Assembly: GCF_900220975.1 (NCBI RefSeq) | Contig: NZ_OBQD01000004.1 | Location: forward strand, 1-64,000 | DNA length: 64,000 nt | From: Rhizobium subbaraonis | GTDB lineage: Bacteria > Pseudomonadota > Alphaproteobacteria > Rhizobiales > Rhizobiaceae | Direction: 5' to 3' | In this document: piece by piece, positions 55,257 to 63,326 of the stretch | Layout of the letters: the number at the start of each line of letters is the position of its first letter | Position numbering within the stretch: position 1 is the first letter of the stretch | Notes under the pieces: model-generated | Seen by the model: only the letters and a program-made list of their open reading frames with translations | What the model was told of the DNA's origin: nothing | Databases searched by the model: none | Program-made: the position numbers and the translations under genes

Positions 55257-56246
55257 TCAATTCACCTTCGGATTGATCAGCGCGTCGATCTTCGGCTCGG
55301 TCATGTTGGCCTTCGTCACGAGGTTCGCACCCGTATCAACGTTCTGCTCGACCTTTTCGCCCTTGGACACGGCCAGCGCGGTCTTCACGCCGTCATAGCC
55401 CATGCGATAGGGATCCTGCACGACAAGGCCGGCCAGGGCGCCGTCCTTCAGGAACGCCAGCGTCTTGTCGTCGCTGTCGAAGCCGATGACCTTGATCTTG
55501 TCGCCGAGCTTGTTTTCCGAGATCGCCTGACCGACGCCCTGCGCCATGATCAGGTTGGAAGCGAAGACGCCAACGAGATTCGGATTGGCGGTGATCAGGT
55601 CTGTCATGATGTTGAGACCGGTTGTCGCCTGACCGTCGGCATATTTGTCGGCGATGACCTTCAGGCCCGGATACTTCGTCTTGACCTGGTCGAGGAAGCC
55701 TTCGCGGCGCTGTTCCAGCGAACCGGCGCCGGGAAGGCTGGTGATAATGGCGACTTCGCCCTCTTCCTTGCCGGTGGCTTCCTTGATCGCAGCGGCAAGG
55801 CCGTCTGCGGCGATCCGTCCGCCCTGGACGTTGTCCGTCGTCAGGAACGAGGAGAAGGCCTTGGAATCAGCGCCGGAGTCGATGCCGATCACCGGAACCG
55901 ACTTGGCCGCCTCATCGATCGGCTTGCCCAGTGCCTTGAACTCGGTCGGCGAGATCACAACAGCAGCCGGCTTGCCGGCCACGGCGTTTTCGAGAATGCT
56001 GATCTGACCGTTTACGTCGGATTCCGACTGCGCGCCAAGTTCGGGCACGTTCACTCCGAGATCCTTGCCGGCGGCCCTAGCACCGGCGAGCACGATCTGC
56101 CAATAGAACGAAGTCGTATCCTTGACGATAATCGGAATGGTGACGTCCTGCGCAAAGGACGCGGCAGGCGTCATCGTCGCAAAGACGGCCGCGCCGGCCA
56201 GCGCGGTAAACGCACGTCGCGACAGAAGCGATTTTGCAATGCTCAT
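55257..56246 (-). CDS. Periplasmic sugar-binding protein (RbsB type)
   Basis: 329-residue substrate-binding protein, family peripla_BP_4. The N-terminus SRRAFTALAGAAVFATMTPAASFA is a signal peptide with a twin-arginine pair, so Tat export is possible, though Sec is usual for this class. Mature features include VVISPTEFKALGKPIDEA and GIDSGADSKAFSSF, and the hinge region GVFASNLIMAQGVGQ of ribose-type binders. The ligand cannot be read; an aldohexose or 6-deoxyhexose is suggested by FucU and the aldose dehydrogenase upstream. GGAGAA lies before the ATG. Confidence 0.92.
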   Translation of the reverse strand: MSIAKSLLSRRAFTALAGAAVFATMTPAASFAQDVTIPIIVKDTTSFYWQIVLAGARAAGKDLGVNVPELGAQSESDVNGQISILENAVAGKPAAVVISPTEFKALGKPIDEAAKSVPVIGIDSGADSKAFSSFLTTDNVQGGRIAADGLAAAIKEATGKEEGEVAIITSLPGAGSLEQRREGFLDQVKTKYPGLKVIADKYADGQATTGLNIMTDLITANPNLVGVFASNLIMAQGVGQAISENKLGDKIKVIGFDSDDKTLAFLKDGALAGLVVQDPYRMGYDGVKTALAVSKGEKVEQNVDTGANLVTKANMTEPKIDALINPKVN

Positions 56247-56308
56247 GAAGGTTCTCCTCTCTGGTGCGTTCTCCTCCTGGAAACCGAACCGCTGAACGCA
56301 GGCGGTAG

Positions 56309-56341
56309 GTTTTTATCTATAAAAAACATTTATACCAGCAA
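56309..56341 (-). promoter_or_regulatory. Candidate internal promoter of the binding-protein gene
   Basis: On the minus strand TTGCTG (-35) is 18 bases from GATAAA (-10). The plus-strand string TTTTATCTATAAAAAACA overlaps it and matches 15 of 18 bases upstream of the aldo/keto reductase gene. The rest of the 313-base gap (56247-56559) holds a separate palindrome at 56516-56533 and no gene. Confidence 0.5.
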
Positions 56342-56515
56342 GCTAGCCGAGGTACTCGCGCCTAGCAAGGCGGCGGATCCGGCCGTCTCCCACGGCGGCC
56401 CGCCACGTTGTGCTCATTCTATTCGATCCCCCTCCGCTGCGCTCTCGCCTCCACGGAGCGCCGCCTTCGGGTCGTCTGCGGACAATTGAAACAATAGTTC
56501 CGCTTTAGTGTCAAC

Positions 56516-56533
56516 ATGGAATATACATTCCAT
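56516..56533. promoter_or_regulatory. Operator-like palindrome ATGGAAT-ATAC-ATTCCAT
   Basis: A perfect 7-bp inverted repeat with a 4-base spacer lies just after fucU and 270 bases before the binding-protein gene. The half-site spacing suits a dimeric regulator. No T-run follows, so it is not a typical terminator. Confidence 0.5.
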
Positions 56534-56559
56534 TATTGAGACCCGGTCCCCAACCGCCC

Positions 56560-57006
56560 TCAGCCCTTGTAGACCTCGTGCGGGTGCAGCACGCCCTTCT
56601 TCAGGATGATGTTGCCGTAGAGCCGGAATTCCGTGGTGGCGACGATATAGGCGGCGTTGCGCGTCATTTCGTAGAAGGCGAAGCGCTCCACCGAGTGCAC
56701 TGCGAAATCACCGGCCAGCCGATGGACGATGTTCTGGAACTCGACACAGACCGGCGGAACAGCGTCCGGGTCGCCGACAACCTGCATCCGCCATGCCGAC
56801 TGCGGAACGAATGTGTCGAGCGGCATGTGCAGCAGCACTGCTTCTGTCATGGCAAGCGCATCGACGCCGTCTGCACGGATAACCTCAGGCCCCATCGAAC
56901 TTGCGGGGAAATTCGCGTCAACGATCGCGATGTCGTCCCCATGCCCCATCGACTGCAGCGCGTACAGCAGATCCGGACCGAGAAGAGGATGAATGCCTTT
57001 CAACAT
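56560..57006 (-). CDS. L-fucose mutarotase (RbsD/FucU family)
   Basis: 148-residue pyranase/mutarotase that interconverts anomers of a free sugar. KGIHPLLGPDLLYALQSMGHGDDIAIVDANFP is the family signature (given here in parts), with the catalytic His in MGHGD near residue 23. C-terminal Tyr in EFRLYGNIIL is also typical. FucU members act on L-fucose and RbsD on ribose; the length and the aldose dehydrogenase neighbour favour FucU. GGAG lies before the ATG. It follows the aldo/keto reductase gene at 32 bases. Confidence 0.88.
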   Translation of the reverse strand: MLKGIHPLLGPDLLYALQSMGHGDDIAIVDANFPASSMGPEVIRADGVDALAMTEAVLLHMPLDTFVPQSAWRMQVVGDPDAVPPVCVEFQNIVHRLAGDFAVHSVERFAFYEMTRNAAYIVATTEFRLYGNIILKKGVLHPHEVYKG

Positions 57007-57038
57007 GCGTATGCTCCAAAAGCTATGGGAATGCCCCG

Positions 57039-58061
57039 TTACTGACGAACCGCCTCCTTGCCGAGCGGCGGCGCGACCAGGCTATAGGCGTTCGACTGCA
57101 TATATAGAGCATCGGGAATGGGGACATGTGTCAATTCTACATTCCGGCGCAGGCTAGAAGGCTTTGCGGTCCCGAGAAGGACAGACGCGACGACGGGATG
57201 CTTCAGTGGAAACTGCAAGGCGGCGGCGGCGAGCGGCACGCCATTGGTTGCAGCCAGTTCCTCCAGCGCCCGAACGCGGGAAAGCACGTCCTCACTGGCC
57301 TGCATGTAGTCGAAATGCGCACCCGCCACAGAACCGGTCGCCAGTATGCCCGAATTGAAGACGCCGCCGACCACGACGGCGGTATTGCGCGCAGCGCAGA
57401 GCGGCAGCATTTCGTCCACCGCCGACCTGTCCAGCAGCGTGTAGCGCCCGGCAAGCAGGATGCAGTCGATCGAAGCGCGCTTCAGAACCTCCAGGCATAT
57501 CGGCACCTCATTGACGCCCAGTCCGTATGCCTTGATCGTCCCCGACGATTTCAGTTCCTCCAGCGCCTTCAGGCCCGAATCCATCAGGGCGCGAAAATGA
57601 AAGGCGTTCTGTTCCGCACCATGCGTATAGGAGCCGATATCGTGCACATAGAGAATGTCGATACGGTTCAGGCCGAGCCGGGCATAGCTCAGCTCCAGCG
57701 AGCGCATGATGCCGTCATAGCTGTAGTCGTAGTGGACGTCGAACGGCAGCGGATCGACGTATCCGTAATTGGTCGGAACCATGTCATCGGCTACGGGAAA
57801 CATGATGCGGCCGACTTTGGTCGACAGCACCCATTCATCCTTGGGCTTGGTGCGAAGGAAATCGCCGGTGACCCGCTCGGCGAGTCCGAATCCATACCAG
57901 GGGGCGGTATCGAAGTAGCGCATTCCCCCATCCCAGGCCGCCTGCAGCGTCTCGATCGCGATGTCGCGGGGGCAAGGCCTGTAGAGACCGCCGAGCGCCG
58001 CAGTCCCGAAGCTGTATTCGGTCACGGCAAGACCGGTTTTGCCGATCGTCCTGGTCCGCAT
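57039..58061 (-). CDS. Aldo/keto reductase, likely L-fucose (D-threo-aldose) dehydrogenase
   Basis: 340-residue (beta/alpha)8 oxidoreductase. The catalytic tetrad is visible: Asp in RYFDTAPWYG, Tyr in the same WYGFGLAER, Lys in LSTKVGR and His in LYVHDIG. It resembles the D-threo-aldose 1-dehydrogenase/L-fucose dehydrogenase branch, which oxidises L-fucose, L-galactose or D-arabinose to the lactone. First gene of the operon, with GGGAGG just before the ATG and a promoter-operator region upstream, divergent from the GntR gene. Substrate is inferred from branch and FucU. Confidence 0.82.
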   Translation of the reverse strand: MRTRTIGKTGLAVTEYSFGTAALGGLYRPCPRDIAIETLQAAWDGGMRYFDTAPWYGFGLAERVTGDFLRTKPKDEWVLSTKVGRIMFPVADDMVPTNYGYVDPLPFDVHYDYSYDGIMRSLELSYARLGLNRIDILYVHDIGSYTHGAEQNAFHFRALMDSGLKALEELKSSGTIKAYGLGVNEVPICLEVLKRASIDCILLAGRYTLLDRSAVDEMLPLCAARNTAVVVGGVFNSGILATGSVAGAHFDYMQASEDVLSRVRALEELAATNGVPLAAAALQFPLKHPVVASVLLGTAKPSSLRRNVELTHVPIPDALYMQSNAYSLVAPPLGKEAVRQ

Positions 58062-58116
58062 CGCATCCTCCCGTCTGCAGGCCGCCGCTCCTCAACGGCC
58101 GCATGCAAAGATTTAT

Positions 58117-58152
58117 TCTGTCTTTTATCTACAATAGACAGATTGAGGTCAA
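58117..58152 (-). promoter_or_regulatory. Promoter and operator of the sugar operon
   Basis: On the minus strand TTGACC (-35) is 17 bases from GATAAA (-10). An inverted repeat TCTGTC/GACAGA (58117-58122 and 58137-58142) overlaps the spacer and -10, where a bound regulator would block polymerase. The plus-strand string TTTTATCTACAATAGACA recurs at the binding-protein gene. The gap 58062-58299 also holds the GntR gene's promoter, not resolved. Confidence 0.6.
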
Positions 58153-58299
58153 TGGTTATTATGGGGGCCGCGACAGGCCGGGAGAATCATCTCCAAGCCC
58201 AGGGCCGAAGGCAGCTGAAACGAGAGTTCACCCTGGCTGGCTAAAGCTTCCGCGACCGCTTAAAGGAGCGCAGCTCCACCATTTCGACCGGCGAGAACC

Positions 58300-59178
58300 A
58301 TGGCCAAGCAGAATACCGTTTTCAAGGACGCCTTCAACCGCTGCCTCGGGCTTCTGGAAAACAGCGATTCGCTTGCGTCGGAGCCGGAACTCGGCAACCA
58401 GCTCGGCGTCAGCCGCACCACCGTTCGCGCGATCCTGACGCGGCTGGAGGAAATCGGGCTGATCGAATGGTCGAAGCGCCGCAAGGCGGTTCTGCGCAAG
58501 CCTTCGGCGGCGGACTATTTTCCGACCGAGGAGACGGATTCGCTCTCCGAGATCATCGAACGCAGCTTCATGCGGCGCATCCTTGCCGGCGGTGCCGAAC
58601 CGGGAATGCAGATCAACGAACTGGAACTGGCGCGCGAGATCGGTACAGGCACAACGAGCGTGCGCGAGTTCCTGATCCGCTTCAGCCGTTTCGGCCTGAT
58701 CGAGAAGCGTCCGAACAGTCACTGGGTGCTGAAGGGCTTTACGCCGGAGTTCGCACTGGAACTGACGGAGGTGCGCGAGATGTTCGAACTGCGGTCGGCT
58801 GCCGCCTTCGCCCATCTGCCGAACGACCATCCGGCCTGGGCCGAGCTGGACGCGATCGCCGCACTTCATCGCGAAATCCTGGCCGACGTGGACAACCGCT
58901 ATCGCGAGTTTTCAGAGCTGGACGAGAAATTCCACCTTCTCGTCCACCAGGCCTCGCGAAACCGCTTCATCGTCGATTTCTACGATATCATCGCGATCGT
59001 GTTCCACTATCACTACCAGTGGAACAAGACGAACGCGCGTCAGCGCAATGCTCGCGCGATGGAGGAGCATCTCGCCTACATCGAGGCGCTACAGTCACGC
59101 GATCCGGCGAAAATCGAGGGCGCCTGCCGCCGGCATCTCAAATCGGCACGCGAAACGCTGCTGCAGTCGATCAACTGA
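58300..59178 (+). CDS. GntR/FCD regulator with two winged-helix domains
   Basis: 292-residue regulator, longer than usual for FCD members (about 230). Two helix-turn-helix units occur in tandem: residues about 8-66 (recognition part LGVSRTTVRAIL) and about 84-147 (ELAREIGTGTTSVREFL). The FCD ligand domain follows (about 150-285), with metal-type ligands in ELDEKFHLLVHQA, HYHYQW and HL helices. It is divergent from the sugar operon and convergent with the aldolase gene, so it probably controls both, with a sugar acid as inducer. Repression or activation cannot be told from sequence. Confidence 0.88.
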   Translation: MAKQNTVFKDAFNRCLGLLENSDSLASEPELGNQLGVSRTTVRAILTRLEEIGLIEWSKRRKAVLRKPSAADYFPTEETDSLSEIIERSFMRRILAGGAEPGMQINELELAREIGTGTTSVREFLIRFSRFGLIEKRPNSHWVLKGFTPEFALELTEVREMFELRSAAAFAHLPNDHPAWAELDAIAALHREILADVDNRYREFSELDEKFHLLVHQASRNRFIVDFYDIIAIVFHYHYQWNKTNARQRNARAMEEHLAYIEALQSRDPAKIEGACRRHLKSARETLLQSIN

Positions 59179-59219
59179 GCCGGGCGCCGGGGTTACCCGG
59201 ATTCGAGTGCGTGGTGCGC

Positions 59220-60023
59220 CTAATAGGCGCCGCCCTTCTGCTCACCTGAAACCGGCACTCCGAGGAAGGAGCGGCGCAAACCGTCGATCGCGCTGACCAG
59301 GCAGTTGACGTCGGTGCCGATCGCCATGAAGTCTGCTCCCATGGCGCGATATTCATGCGCCTGGTCCAGCGCCACCGTCATGATCCCGCGTGCCTTGCCG
59401 TGGCGATGGATCCGCACGAACGCGTCGCGGATCGCTTCCTGAACCGGCGCGGCCGAAGGCTGACCGAGGTAGCCCATGTCGGCTGCGAGATCGGATGGGC
59501 CGATGAAGAGGCCATCGACGCCTTCGACGGAAGCGATCTCATCGAGCGCGGCGAGGCCCGCCCTGCTTTCGATCTGAACGATCAGGCAGATCTCTTCATT
59601 TGCCGTCGTCAAATAGTCCGGCACGCGGTTGAAGTCGCTTGCCCTGCCGAGCCCGGCGCCGACGCCGCGAATCCCTGCCGGCGGATAACGAACCGCCCGC
59701 ACGAGCGCCCTGGCCTGCTCGGCCGTTTCCACCATGGGAATCAGGAAGGTCTGCGCGCCGAGGTCCAGAAGCTGCTTCAGCAGCCAGGCCTCACCCATCG
59801 GCGGGCGGACGATCGCATGCGTGGACCGGCCCCGCAAGGCGCCGAGCTGCGCCCCGATCAGCGGCATGTCGCTCGGCCCGTGCTCGCCATCGATTAGCAG
59901 CCAGTCGTAACCGCTGCCGCCGGCGATCTCGGCCGCATAGGCGCTGCCGAGGGCGACCCAGAGTCCGAGCTGAAAATCACCCTTGCGCAGGGCGGCCTTG
60001 AATGGGTTCCTCGGCGCGGACAT
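59220..60023 (-). CDS. HpcH/HpaI aldolase (2-keto-3-deoxy-sugar-acid aldolase)
   Basis: 267-residue class II pyruvate aldolase. Metal ligands and catalytic bases: DGEHGPSD (Glu-His), IVQIESRAGL and IGPSDLAADMG. Relatives include HpaI and YfaU (2-keto-3-deoxy-L-rhamnonate aldolase), which release pyruvate and lactaldehyde from deoxy-keto acids. AAAGGAGG lies 9 bases before the ATG at 60023, which is preferred to an earlier in-frame ATG. It lies 77 bases after the aldehyde dehydrogenase gene, with a hairpin between. Confidence 0.87.
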   Translation of the reverse strand: MSAPRNPFKAALRKGDFQLGLWVALGSAYAAEIAGGSGYDWLLIDGEHGPSDMPLIGAQLGALRGRSTHAIVRPPMGEAWLLKQLLDLGAQTFLIPMVETAEQARALVRAVRYPPAGIRGVGAGLGRASDFNRVPDYLTTANEEICLIVQIESRAGLAALDEIASVEGVDGLFIGPSDLAADMGYLGQPSAAPVQEAIRDAFVRIHRHGKARGIMTVALDQAHEYRAMGADFMAIGTDVNCLVSAIDGLRRSFLGVPVSGEQKGGAY

Positions 60024-60056
60024 GGCTCGGACCTCCTTTGGGTCGGCTTGTGCAAT

Positions 60057-60083
60057 CGCCCGTCGGAGCATTTCCGACGGGCG
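60057..60083. repeat. Intercistronic 11-bp hairpin
   Basis: CGCCCGTCGGA pairs perfectly with its complement across a 5-base loop between the aldehyde dehydrogenase and aldolase genes. No T-run on either side, so it more likely protects mRNA than ends it. Confidence 0.6.
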
Positions 60084-60100
60084 GATCCTGCATCAGTCGC

Positions 60101-61555
60101 TCAAGCGATGCCGCCGAGGCAGACATACTTCATCTCGGTGAATTCCTCGATGCCGTACCTGGAGCCCTCGCGACCGAGGCCGGAAAGCTTGACGCCGCCG
60201 AAGGGTGCTTCCGCCGTCGAGATCAGCCCGGTGTTGACGCCGACCATGCCGTATTCAAGTGCCTCGGCAACGCGAAAGACGCGGGCAAGGTCCTTGGCAT
60301 AGAAATAGGAGGCAAGCCCGAACTCGGTGTCGTTGGCCTGGGCGATGACGTCCGTTTCGTCCTTGAAGCGGAACAGCGGTGCGACCGGCCCGAAGGTTTC
60401 CTCGCGCGCGACCGCCATTTCGGGCGTCACGTCGGCAAGGACCGTTGCCTCGTAGAAGGTGCCGCCAAGCGAGTGGCGCTTGCCGCCCTGGACGATGCGT
60501 CCGCCCTTGGAAACCGCGTCTGACACATGCTCCTCGACCTTCGCCAGCGCCGCCTGATCGATCAGAGGACCAAGAATGACGCCCTCGTCGAAACCATTGC
60601 CGGTCTTGAGCCGGCCGACGGCGGCAGCGAGCTTTTCGGAGAAGGCATCGTAGACGCCTTCCTGGACGTAGAGCCGGTTGGCGCAGACGCAGGTCTGTCC
60701 GTTGTTGCGGAACTTCGCAATCAGCGCGCCTTCGACCGCCGCGTCGAGATCGGCGTCGTCGAACACGATGAAAGGCGCGTTGCCGCCCAGTTCGAGGCCA
60801 AGCTTCTTAATGGTCGGCGCGCTTTGCTTGTAAAGCTCGGCGCCGACTTCGGTCGATCCGGTAAAGGTCAGCTTGCGCACCACAGGATTGGCGGTCATTT
60901 CAGCACCGATCTCGCGGGCCGAGCCGGTGATGACGGAGAAAAGGCCTGCCGGGAGGCCCGCCCGCTCGGCGAGAACAGCAATCGCGATGGCCGAGAAAGG
61001 CGTCTGCGACGCCGGCTTGAGCACCATGGCGCAGCCGGCGGCAAAGGCCGGACCGGCCTTGCGCGTGATCATCGCATTCGGAAAGTTCCAGGGCGTGATG
61101 GCGGCAACGACGCCGATGGGCTGCTTCATCACCAGGATGCGCTTGTCCTTCTGGTGACCGGGGACGATGTCGCCGTAGACGCGGCGCCCTTCTTCTGCGA
61201 ACCACTCGATGAAGCTTGCACCATAGGCGATCTCACCCTTCGCCTCGGCGAGCGGCTTGCCCTGTTCCATCGTCAGGATCCGGCCGAGATCGTCCTGGTT
61301 GGCCATCATCAGCTCGAACCACTTGCGCAGGATGACCGAGCGCTCCTTGGCCGTGCGGGCCGCCCATTCCTTCTGTGCTGTTTCGGCCGCCGCGATCGCT
61401 TCCTTCGTTTCCGCCGCGCCGAGCTTGGGAACGTAGCCGACGAGTTCGCCCGTCGCGGGGTTGTTCACGGAAATTCCACTCTTCGGGTCCGCCTCGATCC
61501 AGCGTGTGCCGACCAGGGCCGCCTGGCGCAGGAGGGTCGTATCTTTCAGGCTCAT
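60101..61555 (-). CDS. gabD: Succinate-semialdehyde dehydrogenase-like aldehyde dehydrogenase
   Basis: 484-residue NAD(P)-dependent aldehyde dehydrogenase, size of GabD (482). The catalytic cysteine lies in NNGQTCVCANR, the general-base glutamate in LELGGNAPF, and the cofactor loop in FTGSTEVG. The GabD branch also covers glutarate and hydroxy-aldehyde dehydrogenases. Followed by an HpcH aldolase, it would oxidise the aldehyde the aldolase releases (lactaldehyde or a semialdehyde). GGGAG lies 7 bases before the ATG at 61555. Substrate remains open; a plain GABA role is equally possible. Confidence 0.88.
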   Translation of the reverse strand: MSLKDTTLLRQAALVGTRWIEADPKSGISVNNPATGELVGYVPKLGAAETKEAIAAAETAQKEWAARTAKERSVILRKWFELMMANQDDLGRILTMEQGKPLAEAKGEIAYGASFIEWFAEEGRRVYGDIVPGHQKDKRILVMKQPIGVVAAITPWNFPNAMITRKAGPAFAAGCAMVLKPASQTPFSAIAIAVLAERAGLPAGLFSVITGSAREIGAEMTANPVVRKLTFTGSTEVGAELYKQSAPTIKKLGLELGGNAPFIVFDDADLDAAVEGALIAKFRNNGQTCVCANRLYVQEGVYDAFSEKLAAAVGRLKTGNGFDEGVILGPLIDQAALAKVEEHVSDAVSKGGRIVQGGKRHSLGGTFYEATVLADVTPEMAVAREETFGPVAPLFRFKDETDVIAQANDTEFGLASYFYAKDLARVFRVAEALEYGMVGVNTGLISTAEAPFGGVKLSGLGREGSRYGIEEFTEMKYVCLGGIA

Positions 61556-61742
61556 AGCAGCGTCTCCCATCGATGAATTCGTTGCCGAGGTTATAGGCCG
61601 TTTGCCCGCGCAAGGACAATCTCGCCTGTGGCTGTGTGAGAAATTTTGCGTGCCGGTTCACGGCCGGCAGCCCTACTCTTCCATCGACATCACCTGCTCA
61701 TCGGGGCATTCTTGTCCGCACCATTCGAACGCGAGACGCTTC

Positions 61743-62339
61743 ATGCAAGAGATCAACGGCCGCCGTGCTGATCACGATATCGATCCGGTTTTCCTTCAGC
61801 GCTGGTCGCCCCGCGCCTTCACAGGCGAGGCGATGCCACAGGATGATCTGCTGCGGCTGTTCGAGGCCGCACGCTGGGCACCCTCGGCGAGCAATCGCCA
61901 GCCGTGGCGGTTCGTCTACGCCCATCGCGGAACACCAGCCTTCAATGTCATTCTCGAAACGCTCGACGAGGGCAACCGACGATGGACACCGAACGCGTCG
62001 GTGCTGGCCGTCATCCTGTCCAAGACCCACAACCGCACAGCCACCGGCGAGATGCGGGCCGCCTACACGCACGCCTTCGATACGGGCGCTGCCTGGAGCG
62101 CGCTGGCCCTGCAGGCGACCCTTGCCGGCTATCAAGCGCACGCCATGGCCGGAATCGACCGGCCCAAGGCAGTCTCCGACCTCAGCGTGCCGGAAGGTTA
62201 CCGGGTGGAGGCCGGAGTTGCGATCGGCAGGCTGGCCTCGAAGGAGACCTTGCCGGACGACCTGAAGACCCGTGAAATCCCGAGCCAACGCAACCCCGTC
62301 TCCTCCTTTGCGTTCGAGGGCGTGTTCAAGCCCGACTAA
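61743..62339 (+). CDS. Nitroreductase family protein
   Basis: 198-residue FMN-dependent oxidoreductase of the nitroreductase fold. RWSPRAFTGEAM and ARWAPSASNRQPWRF are the FMN-phosphate and flavin-binding segments, and AYTHAFDTGAAWSALALQATLAG is the dimer/active-site helix. Members reduce nitroaromatics, quinones or enones with NAD(P)H. It is divergent from gabD across 187 bases and convergent with the glutathione transferase-like gene (12 bases between stops). The ribosome site is weak. Confidence 0.9.
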   Translation: MQEINGRRADHDIDPVFLQRWSPRAFTGEAMPQDDLLRLFEAARWAPSASNRQPWRFVYAHRGTPAFNVILETLDEGNRRWTPNASVLAVILSKTHNRTATGEMRAAYTHAFDTGAAWSALALQATLAGYQAHAMAGIDRPKAVSDLSVPEGYRVEAGVAIGRLASKETLPDDLKTREIPSQRNPVSSFAFEGVFKPD

Positions 62340-62351
62340 AGGCCCGCGGTA

Positions 62352-63305
62352 TCAGAACAGCTGCTCCTGTGCCGGTCCTACGGGAACGATGCCAGTCGGA
62401 TTGAGCGAAGCGATCGAGTAGTAGCCCCGCTTGATGTGATCGAGACTGACCGTCTCGGCGATTCCCGGCCAGTCGTACATCTGCCGAACGAAGCGACGCA
62501 GGCGCGGATAGTCCGCAAGCCTGCGCAAATTGCACTTGAACAGCCCATGATAGGCAGCGTCGAAGCGAACAAGCGTCACGAACAGGCGGATGTCGGCTTC
62601 GGTCGGGTGCTCGGCGAAAAGAAAGCGCCTGTCGCCCAGTTCTCCGTCGACCCAGTCAAGCATCGCGAACACTTCCAGGAACGCCTCCTCATAGGCGAGT
62701 TGCGTGGTGGCGAAGCCGGCGCGGTAGACGCCGTTGTTGAGGCTCGGATAGATTCGCTCGTTGAAGGCATCGATCGCGGCGCGGTGGGCTTCGGGATAGA
62801 GGTCGAGCGCGCTCGTCGCCAACGCGCCGAACCCGTCATTCATCATCCGCAGGATATCGGCAGACTCGTTGTTTACGATGGTGGCGCGCTTCTTGTCCCA
62901 GAGCACGGGGACCGTCGCGCGACCGGTAAAGTGTGGATCGGCGCGTGTATAGAGCTCGTGCATGTAGGTCGCGCCATTGACCGTATCCGGGGTCGATCCG
63001 GGGTAGTCGCCAAAGCGCCAGCCTTCCCGCGTCAGCGCCGGCTCCACCACGGAAACGCCGATCACATCCCTGAGGCCCTTGAGGTTACGGCCGATCAGCG
63101 TACGGGACGCCCAGGGGCAGATGTAGGCGACGTAGAGATGGTAGCGATCCGGCTCCGCGACAAAGCCGCCTTCACCGGTCGGTCCCGGCACACCGTCCGG
63201 CGTCACCCAGTTGCGAAAGCCGGAGACCTGGCGGACGAAGCCGCCCTTCTCGTCCTTCGCCTGGACCGGTTGCCAATCGGCCGTCCATTTTCCATCCACC
63301 AGCAT
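62352..63305 (-). CDS. Glutathionyl-hydroquinone reductase (Xi-class GST)
   Basis: 317-residue enzyme of the YqjG/ECM4/PcpF family that removes glutathione from glutathionyl-hydroquinones. The active site is AYICPWASRT with catalytic Cys63, the same number as in E. coli YqjG. The VNNESADILRMMND segment binds glutathione, and the C-terminal helical domain (from about 165) is complete. Length is as expected (about 320). It begins 21 bases after the HxlR regulator gene, which probably controls it. Confidence 0.94.
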   Translation of the reverse strand: MLVDGKWTADWQPVQAKDEKGGFVRQVSGFRNWVTPDGVPGPTGEGGFVAEPDRYHLYVAYICPWASRTLIGRNLKGLRDVIGVSVVEPALTREGWRFGDYPGSTPDTVNGATYMHELYTRADPHFTGRATVPVLWDKKRATIVNNESADILRMMNDGFGALATSALDLYPEAHRAAIDAFNERIYPSLNNGVYRAGFATTQLAYEEAFLEVFAMLDWVDGELGDRRFLFAEHPTEADIRLFVTLVRFDAAYHGLFKCNLRRLADYPRLRRFVRQMYDWPGIAETVSLDHIKRGYYSIASLNPTGIVPVGPAQEQLF

Positions 63306-63326
63306 CTGTGTGCCTTTCGTCCTGTC

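Noticed and set aside
53598-56489. Open frame of 963 codons on the plus strand
   Set aside because: Antisense to the sugar ABC transporter ATPase and binding-protein genes; compositional shadow.
60101-61555. gabD as part of a GABA utilisation operon
   Set aside because: No GABA transaminase or transporter adjoins; the neighbour is an HpcH aldolase, so sugar-acid catabolism is at least as likely.
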